Assembly (NCBI RefSeq): GCF_001938985.1
Contig: NZ_MKIN01000022.1
Location: 992,001 to 1,056,000, forward strand
DNA from: Gillisella taibaishanensis
GTDB lineage: Bacteria; Pseudomonadota; Alphaproteobacteria; Rhizobiales; Rhizobiaceae
Length of the DNA stretch: 64,000 nt
Direction: 5' to 3'
Positions 26,419 to 36,296 of this stretch are shown here, one piece after another. Within the stretch, counting starts at the first letter, position 1. Each line of letters opens with the position of its first letter. The notes below the pieces were generated by a model, which was not told the DNA's origin, ran no database searches, and saw only the letters and a list, made by a program, of their open reading frames with translations. Position numbers and translations under genes: made by a program.

Positions 26419-28500
26419 ATGCGCATTAATGCCAAAATTTATTTGCTGGTTTTCGTTCTTGGGCTTGCTGCCACGATTATCGGCGCTATGGGCATTTTCG
26501 TAACGGTTCGATACGACACCAAGACCGTTCAGATTGACAACCTCTCGGAGCGCGCCTTCCAGGGCGAGCATCTCAACCGATTGATCACGACAGTCGTCAT
26601 GGAATCGCGTGGTATCTATGCCGCGAAATCCAAGGAAGACACGGAGAAGTTCGCCAAGGGCCTGCTGGCGGCTCTCGACGATATCGATGCCACAACAAAA
26701 TTCTGGAAAAGCCTTGTTCCCGAAACCCAGATGCCGGCTTTCCAGGCCATGGTCGACAAGACCGTCGAGTTCCGAAAATTCCGCATGGAAACTGTGCGGC
26801 TTGGCAAGGAAGTCGGCCCACCGGCAGCAAACGAGCAGGGCAATAACGAAGGCAATCGAGCCAATCGCAAGGCATTGCAGACTCAGGTCGATGCGGTCGT
26901 CAACGCCGACAAGGCGGAATTGCAGGAGGTTACCGATTCGCTTGCAGGCTTCCAGAAGACGATGATGGTGCTGATCTCTTCGGTTACCGTAGTTGCGGTT
27001 TTGGCCGGGCTCGGCCTTGGCATCTATATCGGGGTCAAGCAGTTGAGCCGCCCGATCGTGCAACTGACCGGCGCGATCAAGCGCGTGGCCGACGGCGATT
27101 TCGACGCAGAGGTGCCTGGCGCCGATGGCAAGGACGAAATCGGCGACATGGCCCGCGCGGTCGAAACGTTCAAGCGCAATGGCCAGGAAGTGGCCAGGAT
27201 GAATGCCCAGGAAAGCGCACTGCGCGCTAAAAGCGATGACCTGCAGTCGAGCATGGCCGTCGTCGTCGCCTCGGCCGCAGATGGCGATTTCGCCAAGCGG
27301 ATCGATAAGCGCTATGACGACCCGAATCTCGACCTTTTCGCCGCAAATATCAACGAATTGATTGCCAGCGTCGACCGCGGCGTCGGCGAAACCCGCCGGG
27401 TCATCGCCAATCTGGCAAATGGCGATCTCAGCCAGGAAATGCAGGGCCAGTTCCGTGGCGCCTTCGGTGAGCTTCAGATCAATGTTAACGCTACCTTCGC
27501 CCGGCTGCGCGAGACGATCTCCGGCATTCGCGCCAAGACCGATACGATCAGTGGCAGCACCGAACAGCTCAGCAGTGCTTCGAACGATCTGTCGATGCGC
27601 ACCGAACGTCAGGCAGCAGCCCTCGAGGAAACGTCAGCCGCTCTCGACCAGATCACTGTCGTGGTCCGCGGCTCTTCGGAACGCGCCCAGGAAGCCAGCC
27701 GGATCGTATCCGAAGCCAAGGACAATGCCGAGCAGTCGGCCGAAGTCGTGCGGCAGGCGGTTGAGGCCATGGGCCGGATCGAAAACGCCTCACGCGAAAT
27801 CTCCACCATTATCGGCGTGATCGACGAGATCGCCTTCCAGACCAATCTTCTCGCGCTGAACGCGGGCGTTGAAGCCGCCCGCGCCGGCGAAGCCGGCAAG
27901 GGCTTCGCAGTCGTTGCCCAGGAAGTGCGCGAACTCGCGCAGCGGTCGGCCAATGCCGCAAAGGACATCAAGACGCTGATCGCCAAATCTGGCCAGGAAG
28001 TCAAAGGCGGCGTCAAGCTGGTGCAGAAAACCGGCGAGGCCCTGACCAAGATCGAAAGCCGGGTCCTGATGATCAACGACCATATCCATTCGATCGCCAG
28101 CGCCGCGAAGGAACAGGCAACCGGCCTGCACGAGATCAACTCGGCACTGAACCAGATGGACCAGACCACCCAGCAGAACGCTGCCATGGTCGAGGAAACC
28201 TCTGCCTCGACCCACACCCTGTCCGACGAAGCCAAAAATCTCGTCACACTGCTCAGCCATTTCAAGACCGGCAATGCATCCGCCGCCGCCTTTTCCGAGC
28301 CAAGGCGCGCCCAGCAGCAACCGGTTCAGCACCAGGCCATGCAGCATCAGGCAGCCCAACGCCAGGCAGGACCAAAGCCGGCGTCCTCCGCCAGCCACGC
28401 GCCGGCCAGTTCGCCAGCCAGGGCACGGGTTCAGGCTGTCGCCAAAGCCTTCGGCGGCGGATCACAGTCCGCGGCACGGGACGAGTGGGAAGAGTTCTGA
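26419..28500 (+). CDS. Methyl-accepting chemotaxis protein
   Basis: A 693-residue chemoreceptor. Transmembrane helix 1 spans about residues 7-30, a periplasmic sensor of roughly 155 residues follows, and helix 2 spans about 190-212. A HAMP domain ([14 protein letters not shown]) follows, then a second HAMP-like region ([14 protein letters not shown]). The signalling domain has the conserved tip [19 protein letters not shown]. The tail is Gln/Ala/Pro-rich and ends EWEEF, which resembles the NWETF pentapeptide that docks CheR and CheB, so this receptor is probably methylated efficiently. The sensed ligand cannot be predicted. No other chemotaxis genes lie next to it. Confidence 0.93.
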   Translation: MRINAKIYLLVFVLGLAATIIGAMGIFVTVRYDTKTVQIDNLSERAFQGEHLNRLITTVVMESRGIYAAKSKEDTEKFAKGLLAALDDIDATTKFWKSLVPETQMPAFQAMVDKTVEFRKFRMETVRLGKEVGPPAANEQGNNEGNRANRKALQTQVDAVVNADKAELQEVTDSLAGFQKTMMVLISSVTVVAVLAGLGLGIYIGVKQLSRPIVQLTGAIKRVADGDFDAEVPGADGKDEIGDMARAVETFKRNGQEVARMNAQESALRAKSDDLQSSMAVVVASAADGDFAKRIDKRYDDPNLDLFAANINELIASVDRGVGETRRVIANLANGDLSQEMQGQFRGAFGELQINVNATFARLRETISGIRAKTDTISGSTEQLSSASNDLSMRTERQAAALEETSAALDQITVVVRGSSERAQEASRIVSEAKDNAEQSAEVVRQAVEAMGRIENASREISTIIGVIDEIAFQTNLLALNAGVEAARAGEAGKGFAVVAQEVRELAQRSANAAKDIKTLIAKSGQEVKGGVKLVQKTGEALTKIESRVLMINDHIHSIASAAKEQATGLHEINSALNQMDQTTQQNAAMVEETSASTHTLSDEAKNLVTLLSHFKTGNASAAAFSEPRRAQQQPVQHQAMQHQAAQRQAGPKPASSASHAPASSPARARVQAVAKAFGGGSQSAARDEWEEF

Positions 28501-28518
28501 GCCCAGTCCTTTGAAAGA

Positions 28519-28555
28519 GCCTCCCCGATGTCTGCCAGGCAGGCCTCGGGGAGGC
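28519..28555. terminator. Hairpin between the chemoreceptor and queE
   Basis: GCCTCCCCGA (28519-28528) pairs perfectly with TCGGGGAGGC (28546-28555). It lies between convergent genes and lacks a clear U-run, so termination is only probable. Confidence 0.5.
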
Positions 28556-28612
28556 ATGGTCCGTAGCGTCTCGACCCTTCCGCCCCTTGCCGAAGCTGAG
28601 GCACGGGCGCTT

Positions 28613-29359
28613 TCAAACGCCGCGCTTGTTACCCCAGAGCAGCACATGCAGCTGCGGCAATACGCGGGCGGCAAACCAGCGATCCTCCACCACCCGGTCC
28701 ACCAGCCAATGCATGCGGGTCATGATACCCTCCATGTCGATGCGGGCATCGTCGTCTTCAGGCGGCGGCGGAGTGTGGTTTCCGGGCTGGAGATAAACCG
28801 ATACCTGCGGATGGCGAGCGGCGGCGGCCTTCGCATAGGCATAATCCGCCTCATCAAAGACGATGAATTTCAGCACGATCTGCGGGCCGTCGCCGGCTGC
28901 GGCAAGACAGTCCGCCAGCGCTGCCCAATCAGTCTCCATACCGCTTGATGGTGGTTTGGGAGACAGGACCAGCACGTCGAGATCGGCAAACCAATCGCGG
29001 GCGATCGACCCTTGCGTTTCCAGCGCAAAGCGATAGCCGCGCCGATGGCCATGGGCGATCAGTGGGCCAAGCGGCTGGATCGCCGGATTGCCACCCGACA
29101 GCGACACCATCAGCGGCTCACCGCCCGACAGCTGCTCGACGTCAGCCCAGATCGCCTCGACGCCCATGGCCTGCCAATCATGGCGAAACCGGGTTTCGAC
29201 TGCGTGTAGACTGTCGCACCAGGAACAGCGGTAATCGCAGCCGCCGGTGCGCACGAACACCGTGGGCTGGCCGATCAGCACGCCCTCCCCCTGGATGGTC
29301 GGCCCGAAGATTTCGCTGATCCGGATCGCCGTTTCCGATGCAAGATTAGGACCGCTCAC
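28613..29359 (-). CDS. queE: 7-carboxy-7-deazaguanine synthase
   Basis: A 248-residue radical-SAM enzyme that converts 6-carboxytetrahydropterin to 7-carboxy-7-deazaguanine in queuosine synthesis. The cluster motif is [10 protein letters not shown] (CX3CX2C), preceded by [20 protein letters not shown], which binds the substrate carboxylate. [11 protein letters not shown] is the SAM-binding glycine segment. Length fits QueE. It is the last gene of the queC-queD-queE operon and overlaps queD by 4 bases. Confidence 0.95.
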   Translation of the reverse strand: MSGPNLASETAIRISEIFGPTIQGEGVLIGQPTVFVRTGGCDYRCSWCDSLHAVETRFRHDWQAMGVEAIWADVEQLSGGEPLMVSLSGGNPAIQPLGPLIAHGHRRGYRFALETQGSIARDWFADLDVLVLSPKPPSSGMETDWAALADCLAAAGDGPQIVLKFIVFDEADYAYAKAAAARHPQVSVYLQPGNHTPPPPEDDDARIDMEGIMTRMHWLVDRVVEDRWFAARVLPQLHVLLWGNKRGV

Positions 29360-29712
29360 GGCCGATACTCCGCCCAGGTCTTTTGTGTCTCGCTGACCCG
29401 GACGGCGGAGGTCTCAGTAAAGCGCTGCTTGCACCAATCGTAGAAGTGCCTTGCCAGACATTCCGCCGTCGTCTTGTCGTGGCCCAGCACCTCGTTCAAA
29501 TGCCGATGGTCAAAGCATTCGTCGATATAGGTCTTCAGCACCTTGAGCTCGTGATAGTCGCGCAGGAAGCCGTGTTCGTTGAGCTCTTCGCCAGACAGCT
29601 CGACCTCCACCACGTAATTATGCCCATGCAGCCGGGCGCATTGGTGATCGGCCGGCAGGCCCTTCAATTGATGCGAGGCGGAGAAGTGGAATTCCTTGGT
29701 GATCCGATACAT
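29356..29712 (-). CDS. queD: 6-carboxy-5,6,7,8-tetrahydropterin synthase
   Basis: A 118-residue enzyme of the 6-pyruvoyltetrahydropterin synthase fold that makes 6-carboxytetrahydropterin from dihydroneopterin triphosphate. Zinc ligands are in FSASHQL and LHGHNY. The catalytic cysteine is in QCARLHGH, and FDHRHLN and RVSET complete the active site. It sits between queC (5 bases away) and queE (4-base overlap). GTP cyclohydrolase, which supplies its substrate, is not in the window. Confidence 0.95.
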   Translation of the reverse strand: MYRITKEFHFSASHQLKGLPADHQCARLHGHNYVVEVELSGEELNEHGFLRDYHELKVLKTYIDECFDHRHLNEVLGHDKTTAECLARHFYDWCKQRFTETSAVRVSETQKTWAEYRP

Positions 29713-29717
29713 CCGCC

Positions 29718-30425
29718 TCAGGCCTCCGTCGCCTTGAAGCCCGACGTTGCGGCCTTCCAGAAATCGGGATCTTCATACTCGGTCGGGTCCTCGACACCGG
29801 CGAGATGAAAGGCTTCGCGCCGCTCGACGCAGGTGCCACAGCGGCCGCAATGCTTCTCGCCGCCCTTGTAGCAGGACCAGGTTTCAGCAAAGGGCGTGCC
29901 GTATTTCACGCCTTCGGTAACGATATCAGCCTTCGATATCGTCACAAAGGGAGCGAGCAGTTTGACATCGGCGTAGCCGTCCAGCGCCTGCATCTGCATG
30001 GCCTGGAAGGCGTCGATAAAGCCCGGCCGGCAATCGGGATAGATGAAATGGTCGCCGCCATGCACGGCAAGCGCCACGGCATCGGCCTTTTTGGCTGCCG
30101 CAACCCCGAAGGCAATGGCCAGCATGATGGCATTGCGGTTCGGTACGACAGTGATCTTCATGGTCTCTTCGGCATAATGGCCGTCGGGTACGTCGAGATC
30201 GTCGGTCAGCGCCGAACCGGTCAGGCTGGCGCCGATATTGGTCATGTCGATGACCTGATGCGGCACGCCGAGCCGCTTTGCCGCGCGCGCGGCGAAATCC
30301 AGCTCTTTCTTATGGCGCTGGCCGTAGTCGAAAGAGATCAGGCCGATCAACTGCTGCTGCGCCGCAATCTTATCGGCAAGCGAAACGGAATCGAGTCCGC
30401 CGGAGCAGACGACGAGTGTCTTCAT
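29718..30425 (-). CDS. queC: 7-cyano-7-deazaguanine synthase
   Basis: A 235-residue ATP-dependent enzyme that turns 7-carboxy-7-deazaguanine and ammonia into preQ0, the nitrile precursor of the tRNA base queuosine. The PP-loop SGGLDSVSLADK is at the N terminus, and the zinc site is CYKGGEKHCGRCGTC near residue 200. It is the first gene of the operon; its ribosome-binding site lies inside a preQ1-I riboswitch (30435-30467). The later step, QueF reduction to preQ1, is not in this window. Confidence 0.96.
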   Translation of the reverse strand: MKTLVVCSGGLDSVSLADKIAAQQQLIGLISFDYGQRHKKELDFAARAAKRLGVPHQVIDMTNIGASLTGSALTDDLDVPDGHYAEETMKITVVPNRNAIMLAIAFGVAAAKKADAVALAVHGGDHFIYPDCRPGFIDAFQAMQMQALDGYADVKLLAPFVTISKADIVTEGVKYGTPFAETWSCYKGGEKHCGRCGTCVERREAFHLAGVEDPTEYEDPDFWKAATSGFKATEA

Positions 30426-30434
30426 AGTTCTAGT

Positions 30435-30467
30435 CCTTGTTTTGTGACCGGGTAGGCTGCGACCGGT
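30435..30467 (-). promoter_or_regulatory. preQ1-I riboswitch (type II, Thermoanaerobacter-like) controlling queC
   Basis: On the minus strand: ACCGG, loop UCGCAGCCUAC, CCGGU, then CACAAAACAAGG. P1 is ACCGG/CCGGU. The UCGCAG loop and ACAAAACAAGG tail are almost identical to the structurally solved T. tengcongensis aptamer (GUCGCAG ... ACAAAACAAGG). The final AAGG is the queC Shine-Dalgarno, nine bases from the ATG. When preQ1 closes the pseudoknot, translation of queCDE should fall. Confidence 0.92.
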
Positions 30468-30635
30468 GGTGAAAAAACCGCGATCCTGTTAGCGCAGAAG
30501 CCACGCCTTGCCTACCCGCCCGGACGGGTAAATCACCTGACCGACCCTAAATGGCTGCGCTTGGAGGGCGTTCCACTGGTAAGAAGTCGGCACTCTGCCT
30601 ACATTACCGGCAGGAATTCACTGTGGGGAACCAGA

Positions 30636-31658
30636 ATGTCCGGCTTCGATATCGTCGTTATCGCCCTTGTGGGCTTCGTCATCCTTGTGCTGATTGCCGG
30701 CATCAAGACCGTGCCGCAGGGCTACCGCTATACGGTGGAGCGCTTCGGGCGCTATACTCGCACACTGGAGCCGGGCCTGAACATCATCACTCCGTTCATC
30801 GAGACCATCGGCGCCAAGATGAATGTGATGGAGCAGGTGCTGGCCGTTCCGACCCAGGAAGTGATCACTAAGGACAATGCCAGCGTTTCTGCCGACGCTG
30901 TCACCTTCTATCAGGTGCTGAACGCCGCCGAGGCCGCTTATCAGGTTGCCAATCTTGAAAACGCTATCCTCAACCTGACCATGACCAATATTCGTTCGGT
31001 CATGGGCTCGATGGATCTCGACGAACTGTTGTCCAATCGCGAAGTGATCAATGATCGGCTGCTGCGGGTGGTGGATGAGGCCGTGCGCCCTTGGGGTATC
31101 AAGGTCACTCGTGTCGAGATCAAGGACATCCAGCCACCCAAGGACCTCGTCGATGCCATGGGCCGACAGATGAAGGCCGAGCGCGAAAAGCGCGCCCTGG
31201 TGCTGGAGGCTGAAGGTTTCCGCAACGCCCAGATCCTCAGAGCCGAAGGCGCCAAGCAATCGGCCATTCTCCAGGCCGAGGGCCAGCGTGAAGCCGCTTA
31301 TCGCGAGGCCGAAGCCCGCGAGCGTCTCGCTCAGGCCGAAGCCAAGGCGACGGCACTGGTCTCGGAAGCGATTGCCGCCGGCGATGTCCAGGCCATCAAC
31401 TACTTCGTGGCCCAGAAATATACCGAGGCCATGACTGCCATCGGCAGCGCCTCGAATTCGAAGATCGTACTGATGCCTATGGAAGCCTCCTCGCTGATCG
31501 GCTCGCTTGGCGGCATCGGCGCTATCGCCCGTGAAGTGTTTGGCGGCGACGCCCCGCAGCAGGTGGCCAGCAGCGCCCGTGCCGGTGGCTCGACCAGAAG
31601 CGTGCCGAGAACCTCTGCGGCAGCACCTGTCAATCCTTTCGCAAAACCCGAGGAATGA
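30636..31658 (+). CDS. SPFH/Band 7 family protein (paraslipin/QmcA-like)
   Basis: A 340-residue membrane protein. It has an N-terminal transmembrane helix ([18 protein letters not shown]), a Band 7/SPFH domain ([34 protein letters not shown]), a long charged coiled coil ([20 protein letters not shown] and Ala/Glu-rich repeats), and a C-terminal region. Paraslipins form large rings on the inner membrane and act as scaffolds for proteases and other proteins. The NfeD-like gene follows after 6 bases, a partnership conserved across bacteria. The ATG at 30636 was preferred because the upstream frame to 30561 lacks family similarity. Confidence 0.92.
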   Translation: MSGFDIVVIALVGFVILVLIAGIKTVPQGYRYTVERFGRYTRTLEPGLNIITPFIETIGAKMNVMEQVLAVPTQEVITKDNASVSADAVTFYQVLNAAEAAYQVANLENAILNLTMTNIRSVMGSMDLDELLSNREVINDRLLRVVDEAVRPWGIKVTRVEIKDIQPPKDLVDAMGRQMKAEREKRALVLEAEGFRNAQILRAEGAKQSAILQAEGQREAAYREAEARERLAQAEAKATALVSEAIAAGDVQAINYFVAQKYTEAMTAIGSASNSKIVLMPMEASSLIGSLGGIGAIAREVFGGDAPQQVASSARAGGSTRSVPRTSAAAPVNPFAKPEE

Positions 31659-31664
31659 CCCGTC

Positions 31665-32123
31665 ATGTTCGTCGCGCTGATCGATCAATGGGGTCTGTGG
31701 AGTTGGTTCGTACTGGGGCTGGCGTTACTGGCGCTCGAACTGGTCATGCCGGGCATGTTCATGGTCTGGATCGGGCTCGGCGCCATCGCAACCGGGCTTC
31801 TGTCGCTGGCTTTCTGGAGTGACGCCTTCTGGCCCTGGCAGGTGCAGGCCCTATCATTCGCAGCGCTTTCAGTCGTGGCGATCCTGCTCGGCCGCCGGTT
31901 TCTGCGCTCTGACGCCAGCCGTTCCGACGAGCCGCTCCTCAACCAGCGCACCGCCAGCCTGATCGGCCGCACCGCGACCCTGCAGGAGCCGATCCGCGAA
32001 GGCCGCGGCCGCATCAGGCTCGACGATACATTCTGGAGCGTCTCCGGCCCGGACCTCTCCACCGGCACCCGCGTCATCGTCGTCTCCGCACGGGGCGGCG
32101 AACTGACGGTGGATGCGGCCTGA
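31665..32123 (+). CDS. NfeD family membrane protein
   Basis: A 152-residue protein with three hydrophobic helices (about 10-75) followed by a soluble OB-fold domain containing LIGRTATLQEPIREGRGRI and DDTFWSVSGPDLSTGTRVIV. This is the short YbbK/NfeD1b type without the protease domain. It is encoded 6 bases after the SPFH protein and is expected to bind it and complete the membrane ring. A terminator follows at 32146-32166. Confidence 0.92.
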   Translation: MFVALIDQWGLWSWFVLGLALLALELVMPGMFMVWIGLGAIATGLLSLAFWSDAFWPWQVQALSFAALSVVAILLGRRFLRSDASRSDEPLLNQRTASLIGRTATLQEPIREGRGRIRLDDTFWSVSGPDLSTGTRVIVVSARGGELTVDAA

Positions 32124-32141
32124 TCTCTGCTTTTCAGACAC

Positions 32142-32168
32142 AAAAAAGGGGCGAAAATCGCCCCTTAT
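32142..32168. terminator. Bidirectional Rho-independent terminator
   Basis: AAGGGGCGA (32146-32154) and TCGCCCCTT (32158-32166) pair perfectly around AAA, with an A-run on the left. It lies between nfeD (+) and kdsD (-). Confidence 0.8.
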
Positions 32169-32189
32169 GTCCTTGCAACAAACTAGTCC

Positions 32190-33185
32190 TCAGGCCACGC
32201 CGATCCGCAACAGGTCGTGGAAGTGGATGATACCGCTTGGAGCGCCGTCTTCGTCGGTGACAAAAAGGGCGGAAATGTTGTGCTGGTTCAGGATCGCCAT
32301 GGCTGTTGTGGCCAGGGTTTCCGTATGCACCGTCTTCGGGTGGCGGGTCATGACCTCTTCCACCATCCGCTCACCGAGATTGCGGTTGAGGTTACGGGCA
32401 ATGTCGCCATCGGTGATGATACCGACGAGGCGGCTCTCAGCATCGGTCACGCCAACGCAGCCGAAACGCTTCTGCGACAGCATAATGATTGCTTCCGGCA
32501 CCGAAGTGCCAACCGGCACCAGCGGCACTTCATCGCCAACATGCATCATGTCGCCGACATGGGTCAGCATGGCGCCGAGCTTGCCTCCCGGATGGAAGGT
32601 CTTGAAGTCGTTGGGGCCGAAGCCGCGGGCTTCCAAGAGCGCCAGCGCCAGGGCATCACCCATCGCCATCTGCATCATCGTCGACGTCGTCGGTGCGAGA
32701 CCATGCGGGCACGCTTCCTGCACCTTCGGCATCAGCAGCACGATGTCGGCTTCGCGCGCCAGCGTCGACTGTTCGCCAGCAGTAATCGCGATCAGCGGGA
32801 TCGAGAAGCGGCGGGTAAACGACAGGATGCCATGAAGTTCAGAGCTTTCACCGCCCCAGGAGAGCGCGATGACCACATCGTCGCGGGCAATCATGCCGAG
32901 ATCGCCGTGATTGGCTTCAGCCGGATGGATAAAGAACGCCGGCGTGCCGGTCGAGGCGAAAGTGGCGGCGATCTTGCCGCCGATATGGCCGCTCTTGCCG
33001 ACGCCGGAGACAATAACCCGACCTGAGCTTTTGCCGATCACGTCGATCGCGTTGCAAAATGGCCCGGCAAGATATCCTGCCAGAGCCTCTTCCAGGGCCG
33101 CCAAGCCGCTTTGTTCGGTAGCGACGACGCGCAATGCAACCTTGATGGCGCTTGCCTCAACGAGTTTTACAGCCAGCTTGTTCAT
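32190..33185 (-). CDS. kdsD: D-arabinose 5-phosphate isomerase (KdsD/KpsF type)
   Basis: A 331-residue enzyme that makes D-arabinose 5-phosphate from D-ribulose 5-phosphate, the first step toward KDO for lipopolysaccharide. The SIS domain (about 40-180) has SGVGKSGHIGGKIAATFAS and HPAEANHGDLGMI. The two CBS domains (about 210-330) contain GVTDAESRLVGIITDGDIAR and LFVTDEDGAPSGIIHFHDLL. The order SIS-CBS-CBS and the length match KdsD/KpsF. It is divergent from the outer-membrane barrel gene at 33377. Confidence 0.93.
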   Translation of the reverse strand: MNKLAVKLVEASAIKVALRVVATEQSGLAALEEALAGYLAGPFCNAIDVIGKSSGRVIVSGVGKSGHIGGKIAATFASTGTPAFFIHPAEANHGDLGMIARDDVVIALSWGGESSELHGILSFTRRFSIPLIAITAGEQSTLAREADIVLLMPKVQEACPHGLAPTTSTMMQMAMGDALALALLEARGFGPNDFKTFHPGGKLGAMLTHVGDMMHVGDEVPLVPVGTSVPEAIIMLSQKRFGCVGVTDAESRLVGIITDGDIARNLNRNLGERMVEEVMTRHPKTVHTETLATTAMAILNQHNISALFVTDEDGAPSGIIHFHDLLRIGVA

Positions 33186-33376
33186 GCGTTTTCCATAGCG
33201 CTAACGGACTTAACTGTCCATTCACCCTTGCCTACAGAGTGTAAGAAAACACGACTGATCCGGATTTTCACACCCCTTGGGCGTTCGCATGGTTGATCGA
33301 AACGATTAATTAACCATGGGAATTTACCTTTCGGTAACGGCAGCACCGCCGCGCAAGTGATTTCCAGCAGGCCGCA

Positions 33377-34963
33377 ATGACCGACACCAACACCGACAGC
33401 GCCGATCGGCAGCCTGGCCGAGGCCTTCGCCCCGCCCGGCCGATCCGCGCGCTGGTCGTGACACTGCTGTCGGGCAGTCTCCTGTCCGCTCTCACCTACC
33501 TTGCGACAGAACAAGCGCTGGCGCAGCAGATCGTTTCCGGCTCCGCCCAGAGCCCGGCGCTCGCCCGGCTGCGTGGCGCAAGCGACAGCTCCAGCGGGAC
33601 CGACACGGGGGCAGACACGTCTTCCAGTGGCACGTCCTCCAATGGCACGTCCTCCGATGGCACGGCGGCAACCGGCACGGCGAACGGCAAAACCAAGACA
33701 GCGACGACCACAGACAGCGACACGCCCGAGATCGACACCAACAGCTTCCGCCGCATCACGAATGATGCGCTTGACGCGAACCGCATCAACCTGCGGGAAT
33801 CTCCGGTCGACGAGCGCCGCACGATCAGGAAACCCGCTGATGACGGAACCGGCGTGCATATCGGCACTTTCATCCTCAAGCCGGAACTGTCGGAGGGCAT
33901 CAGCACCGAGCGCAAGACCACGGGCAGCGAAAAGGAAAGCACCACCTATTGGGACAATGGTCTCAAGGGTACGCTGACCTCCGACTGGTCGCGCCATCAG
34001 CTGACCGTAACGGGCGAAGGCAAATGGCGGCAGAAGATCGCCGGCGATGAAGAGAGTGATCCGTCCGGCCGGGTCGATGCGGCGCTCAGGCTCGATCTTG
34101 CCAATGACATGGCCGCCCGGCTGACGGCTGGCTACGGCTTCAGCCGTGAAAGCACAACGGATCCCAATGCCGTGCGCAATGCCACGGTGCAATCGGGTGT
34201 CAGCCAGTATAGCGCCGGCGCGGTGCTGGAGCGGCAGGTCGGCCCGCTGAAAGGATCGCTCGGTCTGGATTTCGAGCGTTGGACTTACGGCGATGCCACC
34301 CTGTCCGACGGCAGCCGCCTGTCCAATTCCGACCGAAACCGCAATGCCGTGACGCTCTCCTCGCGGCTGGGCTACGAGATTTCGCCAGCGCTGACGCCCT
34401 TTGTCGAAGTGTCCGCCGGCAAGACCGCTTATGACCAGACAAGAGACAGTTCCGGCTATCGCCGCTCTGGCAATATTTACGGCGCCAAGGCCGGGATCAG
34501 CTCAGACATGGGCGAAAAGCTGCGCGGCGAAATCGCTGTGGGCTACAAGCAGGCAAGCTTTGACGACAGCCGTCTCGACGATCTCGGCGCCTTCACCGTC
34601 GACAGCACGGTTGCATGGTCGCCGATGCGCGGCACCAATGTCGATCTTGGCCTTGGCACTTCAATTGAACCGTCGACCTCGGCTGGCGTCAGCGGCGATG
34701 TCGCCTATGCGCTGACCGCCGCCGTCACCCGGGAATTGCGTGAGAACCTCGTTGCCAAGCTGACTGGTGGCACCACCTGGCGCAACTATCGCGGCGGCAA
34801 CCAGGCGACAGGTATGTATTACACCGCCGGCGCGGGCCTCACCTATAGCATCAACCGCTGGCTCGACCTGACTGCCGATCTCACCTGGGAAAAATCGACC
34901 AGCGATAACAGCTCGGACGAAAAGACGCTGACAGCCGGCGTCGGGCTGAAGCTGCGGCGATAA
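33377..34963 (+). CDS. Outer-membrane beta-barrel protein
   Basis: A 528-residue protein. It has a signal-like segment (about 27-50, ending LAQ), a Ser/Gly/Thr-rich linker (about 75-120) built of five-residue repeats, a short conserved region (DANRINLRESPVDERRTIR), then about 370 residues with the alternating hydrophobic pattern and terminal Arg of outer-membrane barrels. The last strand is LTAGVGLKLRR. Similar proteins in rhizobia are annotated as BBP2/VpsM-type barrels thought to act in polysaccharide export. Its placement between kdsD and galU fits such a role, but the exporter is not identified. Confidence 0.82.
   Translation: MTDTNTDSADRQPGRGLRPARPIRALVVTLLSGSLLSALTYLATEQALAQQIVSGSAQSPALARLRGASDSSSGTDTGADTSSSGTSSNGTSSDGTAATGTANGKTKTATTTDSDTPEIDTNSFRRITNDALDANRINLRESPVDERRTIRKPADDGTGVHIGTFILKPELSEGISTERKTTGSEKESTTYWDNGLKGTLTSDWSRHQLTVTGEGKWRQKIAGDEESDPSGRVDAALRLDLANDMAARLTAGYGFSRESTTDPNAVRNATVQSGVSQYSAGAVLERQVGPLKGSLGLDFERWTYGDATLSDGSRLSNSDRNRNAVTLSSRLGYEISPALTPFVEVSAGKTAYDQTRDSSGYRRSGNIYGAKAGISSDMGEKLRGEIAVGYKQASFDDSRLDDLGAFTVDSTVAWSPMRGTNVDLGLGTSIEPSTSAGVSGDVAYALTAAVTRELRENLVAKLTGGTTWRNYRGGNQATGMYYTAGAGLTYSINRWLDLTADLTWEKSTSDNSSDEKTLTAGVGLKLRR
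33620..33679 (+). repeat. 15-base in-frame tandem repeat in the barrel gene
   Basis: Four consecutive 15-base units follow the pattern TCYTCCRRTGGCACG, the last one degenerate. They encode SSSGT, SSNGT, SSDGT, AATGT in the linker. Copy number may vary between strains, changing linker length without altering the frame. Confidence 0.75.
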
Positions 34964-34991
34964 GATTTCAAGGAAACAATAAAGCCCAGAC

Positions 34992-35020
34992 AAAAACGCC
35001 GCGCGGAATCCGCACGGCGC
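34992..35020 (-). terminator. Rho-independent terminator after galU
   Basis: On the minus strand GCCG-GCGG-ATT-CCGC-CGGC (35018 to 34998) is followed by GTTTTTG. It lies about 90 bases past the galU stop, beyond a dispersed palindrome. Confidence 0.7.
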
Positions 35021-35038
35021 TCTAAGGCTTTAAATTCG

Positions 35039-35086
35039 CTGCATAACTTTCTCCTTAAATCGATCCTGATTTAGGGAATTATGCAG
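35039..35086. repeat. Dispersed palindromic repeat, copy 2
   Basis: CTGCATAA...CCTTAAATC...GATTTAGGG...TTATGCAG, 48 bases, a diverged copy of the element at 19848-19891. It lies between the galU stop and the galU terminator. Confidence 0.7.
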
Positions 35087-35108
35087 TCACTCGCGTTGGT
35101 CCGCGAAC

Positions 35109-35996
35109 TTACTTCAAGGCTGCCAGCAGCGCCTTCATCGGTTCTTCGACAAGGCCACGCAGTTCGGGGCGCGACAAGGCGAAGGCAACGTTGGCCATGA
35201 TGAAGCCGTCCTTTGCGCCGGTGTCGAAGGTTTCACCCTTGAAGTGATAGCCGGCGAACTGCTGGCTCTTGGCCAGTTTCAGCATGCCGTCAGTCAGCTG
35301 GATCTCGTTGCCGGCACCCCGTTCCTGGGTTTCCAGGATCGAGAAGATTTCCGGCTGCAGGATGTAGCGGCCGTTGATGAAGAAGTTCGACGGCGCCGTG
35401 CCCTTGGCTGGCTTTTCGACCATCTGGGTGATCTTGAAGCCGCCATCCAGCGTCTCGCCGACGCCGACGATGCCGTATTTATGAGCCTGATCAGGCGCAC
35501 ATTCTTCAACGGCCAGGATATTACCGCCAGCCTTGTTGTAGAGGTCGACCATGCCCTTCATGCATGCGGTTTCGCCGCGCATGATCATGTCGGGCAGAAG
35601 AACTGCAAAGGGCTCGTCGCCGACGATTTCGCGTGCACTCCACACGGCATGGCCGAGGCCGAGCGGCTCCTGCTGGCGGGTAAAGCTGGTTGCGCCGGCC
35701 TTGGGGAGGATTTCCGACAGCAGTGTCAGCTCTGCATTCTTGTTGCGGGACTTGAGCGTCTGCTCAAGTTCAAACTGGATATCGAAATAGTCTTCGATCA
35801 CGCCTTTGCCGCGACCGGTGACGAAAACAAAATGTTCGATGCCGGCCTCAACGGCTTCATCCACCACATACTGGATGACCGGCTTGTCGACAACGGTCAG
35901 CATTTCCTTCGGAACAGCCTTGGTGGCTGGCAGGAAACGGGTTCCAAGACCGGCAACCGGAAATACGGCTTTACGAATTTTTTTCAGTTGTCCCAC
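35109..35996 (-). CDS. galU: UTP-glucose-1-phosphate uridylyltransferase
   Basis: A 295-residue nucleotidyltransferase that makes UDP-glucose from UTP and glucose 1-phosphate. UDP-glucose feeds exopolysaccharide, cyclic glucan, cellulose and LPS synthesis. Conserved motifs are [20 protein letters not shown] (nucleotide binding), [29 protein letters not shown] [16 protein letters not shown] and KPAKGTAPS. Length matches GalU. Its promoter region (35997-36120) is AT-rich and holds tandem ATTTGCAAAT-type sequences that may be operators. Confidence 0.96.
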   Translation of the reverse strand: MGQLKKIRKAVFPVAGLGTRFLPATKAVPKEMLTVVDKPVIQYVVDEAVEAGIEHFVFVTGRGKGVIEDYFDIQFELEQTLKSRNKNAELTLLSEILPKAGATSFTRQQEPLGLGHAVWSAREIVGDEPFAVLLPDMIMRGETACMKGMVDLYNKAGGNILAVEECAPDQAHKYGIVGVGETLDGGFKITQMVEKPAKGTAPSNFFINGRYILQPEIFSILETQERGAGNEIQLTDGMLKLAKSQQFAGYHFKGETFDTGAKDGFIMANVAFALSRPELRGLVEEPMKALLAALK

Positions 35997-36067
35997 GCAT
36001 CCCTCCTGGAGGATTTTTCACATATGCATTCAATCGCACAAACGCCGATTACTAAAGAATTGCAACG

Positions 36068-36106
36068 GATTTGCAAATCGGTTTGCAAATTTGGTAAATT
36101 GGTAAA
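36068..36106. promoter_or_regulatory. Tandem palindromic and direct repeats in the galU upstream region
   Basis: GATTTGCAAATC (36068-36079) is a perfect 12-base palindrome; TTTGCAAAT recurs exactly 12 bases later (36082-36090). Two copies of TTGGTAAA follow directly (36091-36106). The regular spacing suggests regulator sites, but no known family motif is recognised. Confidence 0.45.
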
Positions 36107-36296
36107 GATTTTGTTGAGACTATGGTCATACACTAATCCGACGCGTCCAAGCTAGCACAACCCCTGAAAAACCAGGGAGTTCCCCATGGACGTGCCAGAT
36201 AAGAAGCCTGTCACTGACGGAAATGGACCCAAAAATTGTCTCATGGAACGAGCCGGGAGACATGCACCGGACACGTTCAGAGAAACGCCTGAAGGA

